From JADFUZ01 sp034430415 (GTDB lineage Bacteria > Chloroflexota > Dehalococcoidia > GIF9 > AB-539-J10), in contig DAOUEN010000076.1 of NCBI GenBank assembly GCA_034430415.1, positions 1 through 12,546 of the forward strand: a stretch of 12,546 nucleotides of DNA, in the 5' to 3' direction. This document shows, in pieces, positions 1 through 7,067 of the stretch. The notes beneath the pieces were generated by a model. That model saw only the letters and a program-made list of their open reading frames with translations, ran no database searches and was not told the DNA's origin. Position 1 is the stretch's first letter; every line of letters starts with the position of its first letter. Position numbers and translations under genes: made by a program.

Positions 1-59
1 GAACTGCTCGAATAGCAAATTGACGAGAGAGCCTTCTTCCCCAAGGACAGGACTGCACG

Positions 60-1268
60 ATGTCAAAAACAATCGCCGAAATCAACGATAGAATCAAGAA
101 GGGTAAGGTGGTAGTGGTTACCGCCGAGGAAGTGATCGACGTCGTCAAGAGAGATGGCATAGCCAAGGCGGCAAAGGATATTGACGTAGTCACCACTGGG
201 ACTTTCAGCCCCATGTGCTCCTCGGGCGTGTTCCTGAACATGGGACACTCCAAGCCCAAGATAAAACTCGGCGGCGGGAAGGTTTACCTTAACGATATCC
301 CGGTATATGCTGGCATAGCTGCCGTAGACGTCTTTCTCGGAGCGACAGCCTTACCCGACGATGACCCCAAGAATAAGATCTATCCAGGCGAGTTCAGATA
401 CGGGGGCGGGCATGTTATTGAGGAATTGGCGGCAGGAAGAGATATCAGGCTGATAGCCAGCGCCTACGGCACGGATTGCTATCCCAGGAAGAAGCTGGAA
501 ACGTGGATAAACATCAGAGACATCAATAATGCCACCATGTTCAACGTCAGAAACGCCTATCAGCTCTACCCCGTTGCAGTGAATCTGTCAGAGCAGATGA
601 TCTATACCTATATGGGGGTGCTGAAGCCCAAGCTAGGTAATGCCAACTACTCGACCTCAGGACAACTTTCTCCTCTACTGAATGATCCCTACTATAGAAC
701 GATAGGCATAGGCACCAAGGTATTCCTCGGTGGCGGCATTGGCTATGTTGCCTGGCATGGCACGCAGCACAACCCCATTGCTCCCAGGGGAGACAATGGC
801 GTGCCAAGAGAGCCGGCTGGGACTCTGGCCCTCATCGGCGACCTGAAACAAATGAAACAGGAGTGGCTGGTGGGAACAAGCATGCTCGGGTACGGTTGCA
901 CGCTGACGGTAGGCATAGGTATTCCCATACCCATAGTATCTGAAGAAATCCTGCGTTACACCACGGTGACAGATGCGGACATCTTCGCACCCATTATTGA
1001 CTACTCTGAAGCCTATCCCCAAAGGAAGCCCGACACTCTGGGTGAAGTCAGCTATGCACAGCTCAAGAGCGGCCACATAACAGTCCAGGGCAGAGACGTG
1101 CCTACCGCTTCTCTCTCCAGTTACTCCAAGGCGGTTGAGATCGCCAACACCTTGAGAGGATGGATAGCCAGAGGAGAGTTTCTGCTTACAGAACCATCGG
1201 CTCCCCTGCCGGGAGTAGAGTCAGGTATGACCTCCAGGCCTCTTCCTGAAAGAGCGATAACAGAGTGA
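60..1268 (+). CDS. COG1900/DUF39 homocysteine biosynthesis protein (sulfur incorporation)
   Basis: 402 aa. I recognise the DUF39/COG1900 family. The Methanosarcina member MA1821 is required to make homocysteine from aspartate semialdehyde and sulfide, so this protein probably carries the sulfur-insertion step in the cytoplasm. Seen: only three cysteines, C53 (in PMCSSG), C140 (in YGTDCYP) and C280 (in GYGCT). C53 and C140 sit where I recall the two functional cysteines of the archaeal protein. Glycine-rich stretches lie at about 223-228 and 282-288. There is no C-terminal CBS pair, unlike MA1821, so this is the short form. The ATG at 60 has AGGA at 49-52, seven bases upstream. The next gene starts 4 bases after the stop, and a COG2122 gene follows. 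Arginine codons are strikingly biased: I count 17 AGA/AGG against 1 CGN. Family sure; exact chemistry inferred from homologues. Confidence 0.9.
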   Translation: MSKTIAEINDRIKKGKVVVVTAEEVIDVVKRDGIAKAAKDIDVVTTGTFSPMCSSGVFLNMGHSKPKIKLGGGKVYLNDIPVYAGIAAVDVFLGATALPDDDPKNKIYPGEFRYGGGHVIEELAAGRDIRLIASAYGTDCYPRKKLETWINIRDINNATMFNVRNAYQLYPVAVNLSEQMIYTYMGVLKPKLGNANYSTSGQLSPLLNDPYYRTIGIGTKVFLGGGIGYVAWHGTQHNPIAPRGDNGVPREPAGTLALIGDLKQMKQEWLVGTSMLGYGCTLTVGIGIPIPIVSEEILRYTTVTDADIFAPIIDYSEAYPQRKPDTLGEVSYAQLKSGHITVQGRDVPTASLSSYSKAVEIANTLRGWIARGEFLLTEPSAPLPGVESGMTSRPLPERAITE

Positions 1269-1272
1269 GAAG

Positions 1273-1683
1273 ATGAACATCTCCAGAAGAATAGTGCTTC
1301 ACTTCCCCCCCCTCGTGACAGGACAGCCCGTGGTGTACCGGCTGGCCAAGGACTTCAATCTCAGCTTCAACATTCTCAAGGCGTCGGTATCACCAGGGCA
1401 GGAAGGCTTGCTCGTGCTAGAGCTGAGCGGCCAGAAGCAGGACTACGACGAAGGCATCCGATACCTCACTGACACAGGGATAATAATCCAGTCGCTAAGC
1501 CAGGATGTGATTCGCGATGAAGCCAGATGTACACATTGCGGTGCTTGTGTCACCGTTTGCCCCACCGGTGCCTTCAGCCTGGAGCCAAGAACAAGAAGGG
1601 TGCTCTTTGACCAAGACAAGTGCGTTGTCTGCGGTTTGTGCGTCAAGGCGTGTCCTCCCCGGGCCATGAAAGTCTACTTCTGA
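1273..1683 (+). CDS. NIL domain / 2x[4Fe-4S] ferredoxin protein of homocysteine synthesis
   Basis: 136 aa. Residues 1-78 look like an NIL domain, the ACT-like ligand-binding fold also found at the end of methionine ABC transporter ATPases. Residues 84-136 are a bacterial-type ferredoxin with two complete CxxCxxCxxxCP motifs: C86, C89, C92, C96 and C117, C120, C123, C127. The match in architecture and neighbour is MA1822 of Methanosarcina, the partner of MA1821, thought to supply reducing equivalents for sulfur insertion. The gap to the upstream stop is only 4 bases and the SD is weak (GAGAAG directly before ATG), so translation is probably coupled. The NIL domain could sense or bind methionine or another small molecule; that is inference. 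Cytoplasmic, no signal peptide. Confidence 0.9.
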   Translation: MNISRRIVLHFPPLVTGQPVVYRLAKDFNLSFNILKASVSPGQEGLLVLELSGQKQDYDEGIRYLTDTGIIIQSLSQDVIRDEARCTHCGACVTVCPTGAFSLEPRTRRVLFDQDKCVVCGLCVKACPPRAMKVYF

Positions 1684-1699
1684 CGCAGGCCAGCAATCC

Positions 1700-2425
1700 G
1701 TGCACCAGCCGAGATACTACCGTCAATGGACTCAGAATAGCGACCTGGTCTCGTTCAGCGCGGTAGTCAAGCAGACGGACTTGTGTATCCAAGCCCAGCG
1801 TAGCCTGAGGGACAAAGCCATCAACTCCATCCTGAAGCATCGTGTACCCCTGGAGCAATACATCATGCATCATCCTCTCTTTCTGACCACGCTGGAGCCG
1901 TGTCAAGTCAATGAAAATGCTCCGGCGATCGTTAGGGAAATGGCCAAGGCATCGCAGACGGCTGGGGTGGGCCCTATGGCAGCGGTAGCTGGCGCCATTG
2001 CTGAAGCGGTAGGCAGGGACCTGCTCGCTTTCTCGCCGGAGGTCATAGTGGAGAATGGAGGCGATGTCTTCCTCAGGATACTGAAGAGGAGACTCGTGGG
2101 CGTCTATGCCGGCCAATCGCCCTTCACAGGGAAGATCGCCCTAGAAGTCAAGCCCAATGAAACGCCTTTGGGCATATGCACCTCCTCAGCAAGCGTGGGA
2201 CACTCATTGAGTCTGGGCACTGCTGATGCTGTCATCGCGCTTTCGCCCTCAGCGGCCTTCGCCGACGCCATAGCCACCGCGATTGGCAACATGGTCAAAG
2301 ACACAGACGATATCTCCGAGGCAATCGACAGGGCCAGGAGCATTAGGCAACTGCGCGGCGTAGTCGTCATCAAGGGTGACAGGATCGGCGTTTGGGGCAA
2401 GGTGAAGATTGCCACCCTCAGTTGA
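1700..2425 (+). CDS. UPF0280/COG2122 family protein (MA1715-like sulfide assimilation)
   Basis: 241 aa starting at GTG 1700; GCAGG at 1685-1689 is a modest SD about 10 bases upstream. The family is recognised from AGVGPMAAVAGA (88-99), VENGGDVF (117-124) and GICTSSASVGHSLSLG (158-173), which are the COG2122 signature blocks with an ApbE-like fold. The Methanosarcina member MA1715 is reported to be needed for efficient sulfide assimilation at low sulfide; its biochemical reaction is unknown to me. Position as third gene, 16 bases after the ferredoxin stop, supports one transcript with the two upstream genes. There is no signal peptide or membrane segment. ApbE proteins transfer FMN, but I do not infer that activity here. 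Family confident, function by context. Confidence 0.87.
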   Translation: MHQPRYYRQWTQNSDLVSFSAVVKQTDLCIQAQRSLRDKAINSILKHRVPLEQYIMHHPLFLTTLEPCQVNENAPAIVREMAKASQTAGVGPMAAVAGAIAEAVGRDLLAFSPEVIVENGGDVFLRILKRRLVGVYAGQSPFTGKIALEVKPNETPLGICTSSASVGHSLSLGTADAVIALSPSAAFADAIATAIGNMVKDTDDISEAIDRARSIRQLRGVVVIKGDRIGVWGKVKIATLS

Positions 2426-2700
2426 AGCCTGACGGCGAGGCCCAGCACATCTCAAGTCATTCGAGCGGGGACTGTGAGACCGGACTCCGTCACACCACAA
2501 GGGTGGCCATCACACAACGGCTAGGACAGCGTAGGCCACATGATTTGCGGTCCCGCCAGTCATATTGAATTCGCCGCTATTCTGTGCTATAGATACATGG
2601 CCTTTCATGACGCCACAACAGAGTTGGCTACACCATCAGGCACAGGTACTCGCACAAGCCGCAGGCTAGTAGCGATGAACCGAAGAAAGAGAGTGGAGTA
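2426..2700 (+). other. Intergenic region between sulfur cluster and acyl-CoA operon
   Basis: 275 bases with no credible gene. The proximal half holds a weak interrupted hairpin, TGTGA/TCACA with an inner CGG/CCG at about 2471-2492, without a T-run, so I do not call it a terminator. The distal half holds the promoter candidate listed separately. Confidence 0.5.
2565..2593 (+). promoter_or_regulatory. Sigma-70-like promoter for the carboxyltransferase/dehydrogenase operon
   Basis: TTGAAT at 2565-2570 and TATAGA at 2588-2593 are separated by exactly 17 bases. This predicts a transcript start near 2600 and a leader of about 100 bases before the ATG at 2701. It sits in the only large gap before the operon, which supports separate control from the sulfur genes. 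I found no clear operator. Consensus match only. Confidence 0.5.
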
Positions 2701-4269
2701 ATGAGCGACATAACCGGAGGCACAACAGCACAGAGAATCGAGCAGTGGGAACGCGCCAGAAGGCGCCTTCTACAGATGGGAAGTCCCAAGGCGATCGAGG
2801 AGCGCCACCAGAAGGGACAGATGTCTGCACGTGAAAGGATAGACTACTTCTTCGACTCTGGTACTTTCACTGAGCTGGGATTGTGGGTCAAGCACAGAAC
2901 CACCGCCTTCGGAATGGACGAACGAGAGGTGCCTGCTGAGGGAATTGTCACTGGATTCGGCAAGGTGAGCGGAAGATGTGTAGTTGCCGGTGCTGAGGAC
3001 TACACCGCCATGATGGGGACTTTCGGCGAATACCATGGCAAGAAGCTTGCCTCCGCCATCAGGTTTGCCAAGGAAAAAGGCTGGCCATTCGTAACCATGA
3101 ACGACTCAGCGGGCGCACGACTGCACGAAGGCATGGACACCCTGGAATCTTACGGCTGGACGTTCAGATCCCAGATAGAAGCCTCCGGAATAATCCCCCA
3201 GATATCTCTGCTGATGGGCCCTTGCTTGGGAGGACAGGCATACCACCCGGTGATGATGGATTTCGTCATCCAGGCAAGGCAAACAGGCTTCATGGGCATC
3301 GCCGGCCCTGCCTTCGTGAGAACGCAAACCGGAGAAGAGATCAGCCTCGAAGAACTCAGTGGCTGGAGGAGCCATGCCATCAAGTCTGGACAGACACACA
3401 TAGTGGCCGAAGACGACAGGGACTGTCTGGATAGATGCAAGGAGCTTCTCTCCTTCTTCCCCTCCAACAATCAGGAGCAGCCGCCACGAATCGACACCGA
3501 CGATAGCCCCGAAAGGGAGATCGCTGAATTCGACACCATAATCCCTGACGATCCAGCGAAGCCGTACGATATGTACGAAATCATCAAGAGCGTTGCGGAC
3601 GAAGGGCATTTCCTCGAGATACTCAAGTGTTACGCTTCAAACGCGATATGCGGCTTTGCTCGCATGAATGGGCGTCCCGTCGGCATAGTCTCCAACCAGC
3701 CTGGGGTCAAGGCAGGTGTTCTGGACATCAATGCGTGCGACAAATTGGCCAGATTCATTCGCTTCTGCGACCTCTTCAACACCCCCCTCATCTCTCTTAC
3801 AGATTGCCCTGGCTACATGATAGGCTCCCAACAAGATTGGGCAGGCATATTGCGTCATGGTGCCAAGCTGCTCTACTCGTGGGCTGATGCCACTGTACCG
3901 CTGATCTCGATAATAGTCCGAAAATCCTATGCTGGCGCTCATTACGGCATGCTGGACAAATCTATTGGCGCTGATTTCGTGTTCGCGTGGCCTACCGCCC
4001 GGGTCTCTATCGTAGGCGCAGAGACTGCTGCCAGCGTCATATTTGCCCGAGATATTAGAGAGGCAGAGAACCCCAAAGAGGAGAAGGCAAAGAAGATAAA
4101 GGAGTACTCGGAGCTATACGAGCGTCCATATCCTGCTGCGGAGCGAGGCTATATCGACGACATCATCGCGCCACGCACCACCAGGAAATGCATAAACCGT
4201 GCCCTGGATGTCCTGGCGAAGAAGTCCGTAACTACGCGCTGGCGGAAGTACTCCAATATCAACCTCTGA
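2701..4269 (+). CDS. Acyl-CoA carboxylase carboxyltransferase (beta) subunit
   Basis: 522 aa, the usual length for PCC-beta/MmdA-type carboxyltransferases. The enzyme moves CO2 between carboxybiotin and an acyl-CoA. The N-terminal crotonase-like half has NDSAGARLHEG (134-144) and the first oxyanion-hole block GPCLGG (173-178). The C-terminal half has TDCPGYMIGSQQDW (367-380), RHGAKLLY (385-392) and the second oxyanion block YAGAH (410-414). Where Streptomyces PccB has its specificity residue Asp422 (GGAYDVM), this protein has Tyr415 (AGAHYGM), so propionyl-CoA should not be assumed as substrate. No biotin carboxylase or biotin carrier gene is in the window, so the partners are elsewhere; a decarboxylase role (MmdA/GcdA-like) also remains possible. 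The SD is unclear: GGAG at 2695-2698 is only 2 bases from ATG, and a purine run lies at 2682-2693. The acyl-CoA dehydrogenase follows after 9 bases. Confidence 0.9.
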   Translation: MSDITGGTTAQRIEQWERARRRLLQMGSPKAIEERHQKGQMSARERIDYFFDSGTFTELGLWVKHRTTAFGMDEREVPAEGIVTGFGKVSGRCVVAGAEDYTAMMGTFGEYHGKKLASAIRFAKEKGWPFVTMNDSAGARLHEGMDTLESYGWTFRSQIEASGIIPQISLLMGPCLGGQAYHPVMMDFVIQARQTGFMGIAGPAFVRTQTGEEISLEELSGWRSHAIKSGQTHIVAEDDRDCLDRCKELLSFFPSNNQEQPPRIDTDDSPEREIAEFDTIIPDDPAKPYDMYEIIKSVADEGHFLEILKCYASNAICGFARMNGRPVGIVSNQPGVKAGVLDINACDKLARFIRFCDLFNTPLISLTDCPGYMIGSQQDWAGILRHGAKLLYSWADATVPLISIIVRKSYAGAHYGMLDKSIGADFVFAWPTARVSIVGAETAASVIFARDIREAENPKEEKAKKIKEYSELYERPYPAAERGYIDDIIAPRTTRKCINRALDVLAKKSVTTRWRKYSNINL

Positions 4270-4278
4270 GAGAGTCAT

Positions 4279-5451
4279 ATGGATTTCGGTTTCAGTGAAG
4301 AGCAGAACACGCTGAGACAAGAAGTACGCAACTTCTTGGAAGGTGAGATAGAAAGAGGGCTGTGGAAGCCAGGCTGTGATGCCTGGATACAGGGGTATGA
4401 CCCAGCATTCACCAAGAGAGTAGCGCAGAGAGGCTGGATTGGGCTAACCTGGCCCAAGGAATATGGGGGGCAGGAACGTAGCTTCATCGACCGTTTGGTG
4501 GTCACCGAGGAAATGTTGCGCTACGGAGCGCCCGCTGCCTGTCACTGGTTCACCGACCGGCAAATAGGTGGCTCGATACTCAGCTATGGATCTGAGGAAC
4601 AGAAACGGGAATTCCTACCCAAGATCATGGCAGGGGAATTATATGTTGGGCTGGGTATGAGTGAGCCAGAATCTGGTTCGGACTTGGCTTCCCTCAAGAC
4701 AAGAGCTACTGAGGACGGTGATGCGTACGTGATCAACGGGCAGAAGACATGGACCAGCGGCGCCTCGTTCATCAAGCATATTGACCTGTTCGCAAGGACC
4801 GATATGGACGCTCCCAAGCATAGAGGCATAAGCGAGTTCCTCGTTCCTATGGACCTTCCCGGAATCTCCCGTATCCCCATGATTGATATCACTGGCACAG
4901 AGGCTTGGAACGACATTTTCTTCGATAACGTTCGAGTGCCAAAGAGATGCATGATAGGAGAGAAGAACAGGGGTTTCTACCAAGTCATAGAGCAACTCGC
5001 CTACGAGAGAGGCGGCATGGAAAGACTGATGGGCAACTACGCTCTATTTGACGCCATCATCACATTCGTCAAGGAGACAGAATGTGGTGGGAGAGTGTTG
5101 TCGCAGGATGCCATAGTCCGACACAAATTGGCACAACTTCAGGTTGAATTTGAGGTGGGAAGACTCCTCATGTACAAAGTCGCCACGGTGATGGATGAAG
5201 GGCGTCCCCCGACGGTGGAAGCCGCCGTGTCCAAGTCCTATGCCACCGCCTTCGAGCAGCGTCTGGCTAACACAGCAATGGAGATTCTCGGCCCGTACGG
5301 AGTGCTGCAGGCTGGTTCCAAGTACGCTCCGTTTGAAGGCCTAGCATCCCACTCATACTTAGGTTCCAAGGGATACAGCCTTCAGGCAGGTAGCAGGGAA
5401 ATCCTGAAGAACATCATAGCTACCAGAGGCCTGGGACTGCCCACTGATTAG
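4279..5451 (+). CDS. Acyl-CoA dehydrogenase, probable catalytic (large) subunit of a heteromeric pair
   Basis: 390 aa, full length for the family. It oxidises an acyl-CoA to the 2-enoyl-CoA and passes electrons from FAD, normally to ETF. The middle domain is intact: MSEPESGSDLASLKT (127-141) and INGQKTWTS (152-160). The usual C-terminal catalytic Glu (YEGT context) is absent and reads LQAGS (368-372). E243 in QLAYERGG lies where isovaleryl-CoA-dehydrogenase-type enzymes and, as I recall, mycobacterial FadE26 (ChsE4) carry theirs, so E243 is the probable base. The FAD-contact segment normally of the form RxQFGxPLxxFQ is degenerate here (KETECGGRVLSQ, 265-276), while the next gene keeps it. That complementarity argues for an alpha2beta2 enzyme. 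Starts 9 bases after the carboxyltransferase stop. Substrate unknown; branched or cyclic acyl-CoA is a guess. Confidence 0.88.
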   Translation: MDFGFSEEQNTLRQEVRNFLEGEIERGLWKPGCDAWIQGYDPAFTKRVAQRGWIGLTWPKEYGGQERSFIDRLVVTEEMLRYGAPAACHWFTDRQIGGSILSYGSEEQKREFLPKIMAGELYVGLGMSEPESGSDLASLKTRATEDGDAYVINGQKTWTSGASFIKHIDLFARTDMDAPKHRGISEFLVPMDLPGISRIPMIDITGTEAWNDIFFDNVRVPKRCMIGEKNRGFYQVIEQLAYERGGMERLMGNYALFDAIITFVKETECGGRVLSQDAIVRHKLAQLQVEFEVGRLLMYKVATVMDEGRPPTVEAAVSKSYATAFEQRLANTAMEILGPYGVLQAGSKYAPFEGLASHSYLGSKGYSLQAGSREILKNIIATRGLGLPTD

Positions 5452-5471
5452 GAAGAAGGAGCCACTTGACT

Positions 5472-5477
5472 AGGAGG
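5472..5477 (+). promoter_or_regulatory. Strong RBS that fixes a GTG start
   Basis: AGGAGG lies 5 bases before the GTG at 5483, so translation should begin at this GTG rather than at a later ATG. Confidence 0.75.
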
Positions 5478-5482
5478 ATAGA

Positions 5483-6628
5483 GTGAACCTAGCGCTCTCT
5501 GAAGAGCAGGAGATGCTGAAACAGGCAGCGCGTGAATTGCTTGAGGAGAGATGCCCCAAGAGCTTCGTCAAGCTGATGGAGCAAGATGCCAAAGGCTACT
5601 CCTCAGAGCTGTGGCAGGAAATGGCGACTCTGGGCTGGCTGGGCCTCGTGTTCCCAGAAGCGTACGGAGGCAGCGGCATGAGCTTCCTCGACCTTTCGGT
5701 CTTGCTAGAAGAGATGGGGCGAGCTTGCTTACCATCGCCTTTCTTCCCCACTGTGGTTCTCGGTGGTCTACCAGTCTTGGAGGCCGGTAGCGAGAGACAG
5801 AAGAAGCTATATCTGCCTGACATAGCCAGTGGCAGAGCTATCTTCAGCCTGGCTCTGCTTGAGCCCAAGCTAGGACACGACTCGAAAGCGATCACAGTCG
5901 AGGCTATTCCCGATGGGAACACCTACAACATAAGTGGAAGCAAGTTGTTCGTTCCCTATGCTAATGTTGCCGACTATCTCCTATGTGTGGTCAGAACCAG
6001 CAGGCAGGAACAGGGAATCACCCTGCTAATAGTGGATGCCAAGAGCCCCGGAGTGACGTGTACAGTCATGGAAACCATGGCTCACGAGAAACTTTGCGAG
6101 GTGGTGTTCGATGAGGTGCGAGTGCCCAAGGAGAACATCCTGGGACAACTCGACCAGGGATGGTCTGAGGTAAGCAGTATCGTGCAGAGGAGCGACGTAG
6201 CAAAATGCTGCCAAATAGTGGGGAATCTCCAGTGGGTCCTAGAGGATACTGTTGCATATGCCAAGGAAAGGAAGCAGTTTGGTCGGCCCATCGGGAGTTT
6301 CCAAGCGTTGCAGCACTACTGTGCTGACATGTATACCTACGTAGAGGGGGCCAGACTCAGTACCTACCAAGCGGCCTGGATGCTAAGCGAGGGCCTTACC
6401 TGTGTCAAAGAGACGGCAGTAGCCAAGTCATGGATAAACGAGGCTGCATCGCGTGTTTTCAATCCAGCGCATCAGATTCACGGAGCCATGGGAGTCACTG
6501 CGGAGCACGATCTGCACTTCTACACTACGCGAGCGAGAGCCATTGAACTCTCCTATAACCAGTCCAGCCTATATCTAGAGACAATAGCCGGGGCCATGGG
6601 GCTGGGATTGCTTCAGACCCGAAATTGA
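5483..6628 (+). CDS. Acyl-CoA dehydrogenase-like protein, probable non-catalytic (small) partner subunit
   Basis: 381 aa with GTG start behind a consensus SD. The acyl-CoA dehydrogenase fold is clear, but neither catalytic Glu position is kept. The helix-G site that is E243 in the upstream protein reads Q235 (IVQRSDVA), and the C-terminal YEGT context reads ELSYNQSS (355-362). The substrate/flavin segment TEPxxGSD is degraded to LLEPKLGHDS (125-134). In contrast the FAD-contact elements RKQFGRPIGSFQ (263-274) and QIHGAMG (331-337) are intact. This is the pattern of the small subunits in alpha2beta2 dehydrogenases such as FadE27 (ChsE5), where the flavin is shared across the heterodimer. It lies 31 bases after the large-subunit gene and its stop codon overlaps the tRNA-His promoter. 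Family certain; non-catalytic role inferred. Confidence 0.87.
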   Translation: MNLALSEEQEMLKQAARELLEERCPKSFVKLMEQDAKGYSSELWQEMATLGWLGLVFPEAYGGSGMSFLDLSVLLEEMGRACLPSPFFPTVVLGGLPVLEAGSERQKKLYLPDIASGRAIFSLALLEPKLGHDSKAITVEAIPDGNTYNISGSKLFVPYANVADYLLCVVRTSRQEQGITLLIVDAKSPGVTCTVMETMAHEKLCEVVFDEVRVPKENILGQLDQGWSEVSSIVQRSDVAKCCQIVGNLQWVLEDTVAYAKERKQFGRPIGSFQALQHYCADMYTYVEGARLSTYQAAWMLSEGLTCVKETAVAKSWINEAASRVFNPAHQIHGAMGVTAEHDLHFYTTRARAIELSYNQSSLYLETIAGAMGLGLLQTRN

Positions 6629-6653
6629 AAGCGGTGGCAATCGTGAGTATAAT
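6625..6653 (+). promoter_or_regulatory. Sigma-70 promoter of the tRNA-His gene
   Basis: TTGAAA at 6625-6630 and a perfect TATAAT at 6648-6653 are separated by 17 bases. The -35 box overlaps the stop codon of the upstream dehydrogenase. A transcript start near 6660 would fall about 6 bases before the tRNA. This is the best promoter match in the window. Confidence 0.7.
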
Positions 6654-6665
6654 ACTGCTGCCCGT

Positions 6666-6740
6666 GGTGAGCGTAGCCCAGTGGTTTAAGGCGCCAGGTT
6701 GTGGCCCTGGAGATCGTGGGTTCAAATCCCACCGTTCACC
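6666..6740 (+). tRNA. tRNA-His (GTG anticodon)
   Basis: A full cloverleaf folds by hand. The acceptor is GTGAGCG (6667-6673) with CGTTCAC (6733-6739), with one G-U pair. T8-A9 follows, then a GCC/GGC D-stem. The anticodon stem is CCAGG/CCTGG around loop TTGTGGC, with anticodon GTG at 6701-6703. The T-arm is GTGGG/CCCAC with TTCAAAT. The extra G-1 at 6666 pairs with C73 at 6740, the identity element of histidine tRNAs. CCA is not encoded. It has its own promoter and is followed after 3 bases by a truncated tRNA-Arg copy. Confidence 0.95.
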
Positions 6741-6743
6741 CTT

Positions 6744-6785
6744 GCGCCTATAGGTCAGTGGACAAGGGCACCGGTCTTCGGATCC
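6744..6785 (+). pseudogene. Truncated 5' half of a tRNA-Arg (probable attachment-site remnant)
   Basis: By hand alignment, 36 of 42 positions match the first 41 bases of the tRNA-Arg at 11335. This includes exact runs of 10 bases (GCGCCTATAG) and 11 bases (CGGTCTTCGGA). Similarity stops just after the anticodon loop. No matching 3' half (anticodon-stem partner, T-arm, acceptor strand) is found in the next 300 bases, so it cannot form a tRNA. Its place 3 bases after tRNA-His suggests that an intact tRNA-Arg once stood here in tandem and was split by an integration. Confidence 0.75.
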
Positions 6786-7067
6786 TCTGCTAATCTTGCC
6801 AAAGGGTCATTCCGGTTAAGTTAACTCGTGGTTGTTTGCTCAGAATAGCCGCTCCGTCCTACATCCTCGAAGTCGTGATTCGGCGAACGCTAGCCGTAGT
6901 CTGAAAGGATGAAGACATACCAGAGTTCGACCCCGATCAAGTAATATAGAGGGGTTACATGATTTAGAGACTGTCCAATTTTGCTTGGCTCAACAAGGTT
7001 CTATTTGGGGGAGGAAGTTGCAGTTTCCTTCAGTTTGCTGGTCGGAACCAGACGAAAGGAGCGTCTC
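6786..7067 (+). other. Non-coding stretch after the tRNA fragment
   Basis: 282 bases without a gene I can support. It includes a near-perfect palindrome GTTAAGTTAAC at 6815-6825. A TTG at 6981 opens the long reading frame that runs into the serine hydrolase, but it has no SD and its first 29 codons do not resemble a signal peptide. I see no convincing promoter for the downstream gene. Confidence 0.4.
7055..7061 (+). promoter_or_regulatory. RBS that decides the serine hydrolase start
   Basis: AAAGGAG lies 6 bases before an in-frame TTG at 7068. The TTG at 6981, which would add 29 residues, has no such site, so 7068 is preferred. Confidence 0.65.

Noticed and set aside
1643..2116. Minus-strand frame of 157 codons opposite the ferredoxin/COG2122 genes
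   Set aside because: It overlaps two well-recognised + strand genes and has no recognisable domain.
2471..2492. Hairpin after the sulfur cluster as a terminator
   Set aside because: The stem is short and interrupted and no T-run follows.
6841..6903. Short frame reading LRIAAPSYILEVVIRRTL before a stop
   Set aside because: About 20 codons with no start, SD or secure homology; cannot be told from chance.
6786..6980. Possible group I intron in the truncated tRNA-Arg, since such introns can interrupt anticodon loops
   Set aside because: No tRNA 3' half follows within a plausible intron length, and I could not find the conserved intron core; the distant intact tRNA and the integrase relic fit an integration better.
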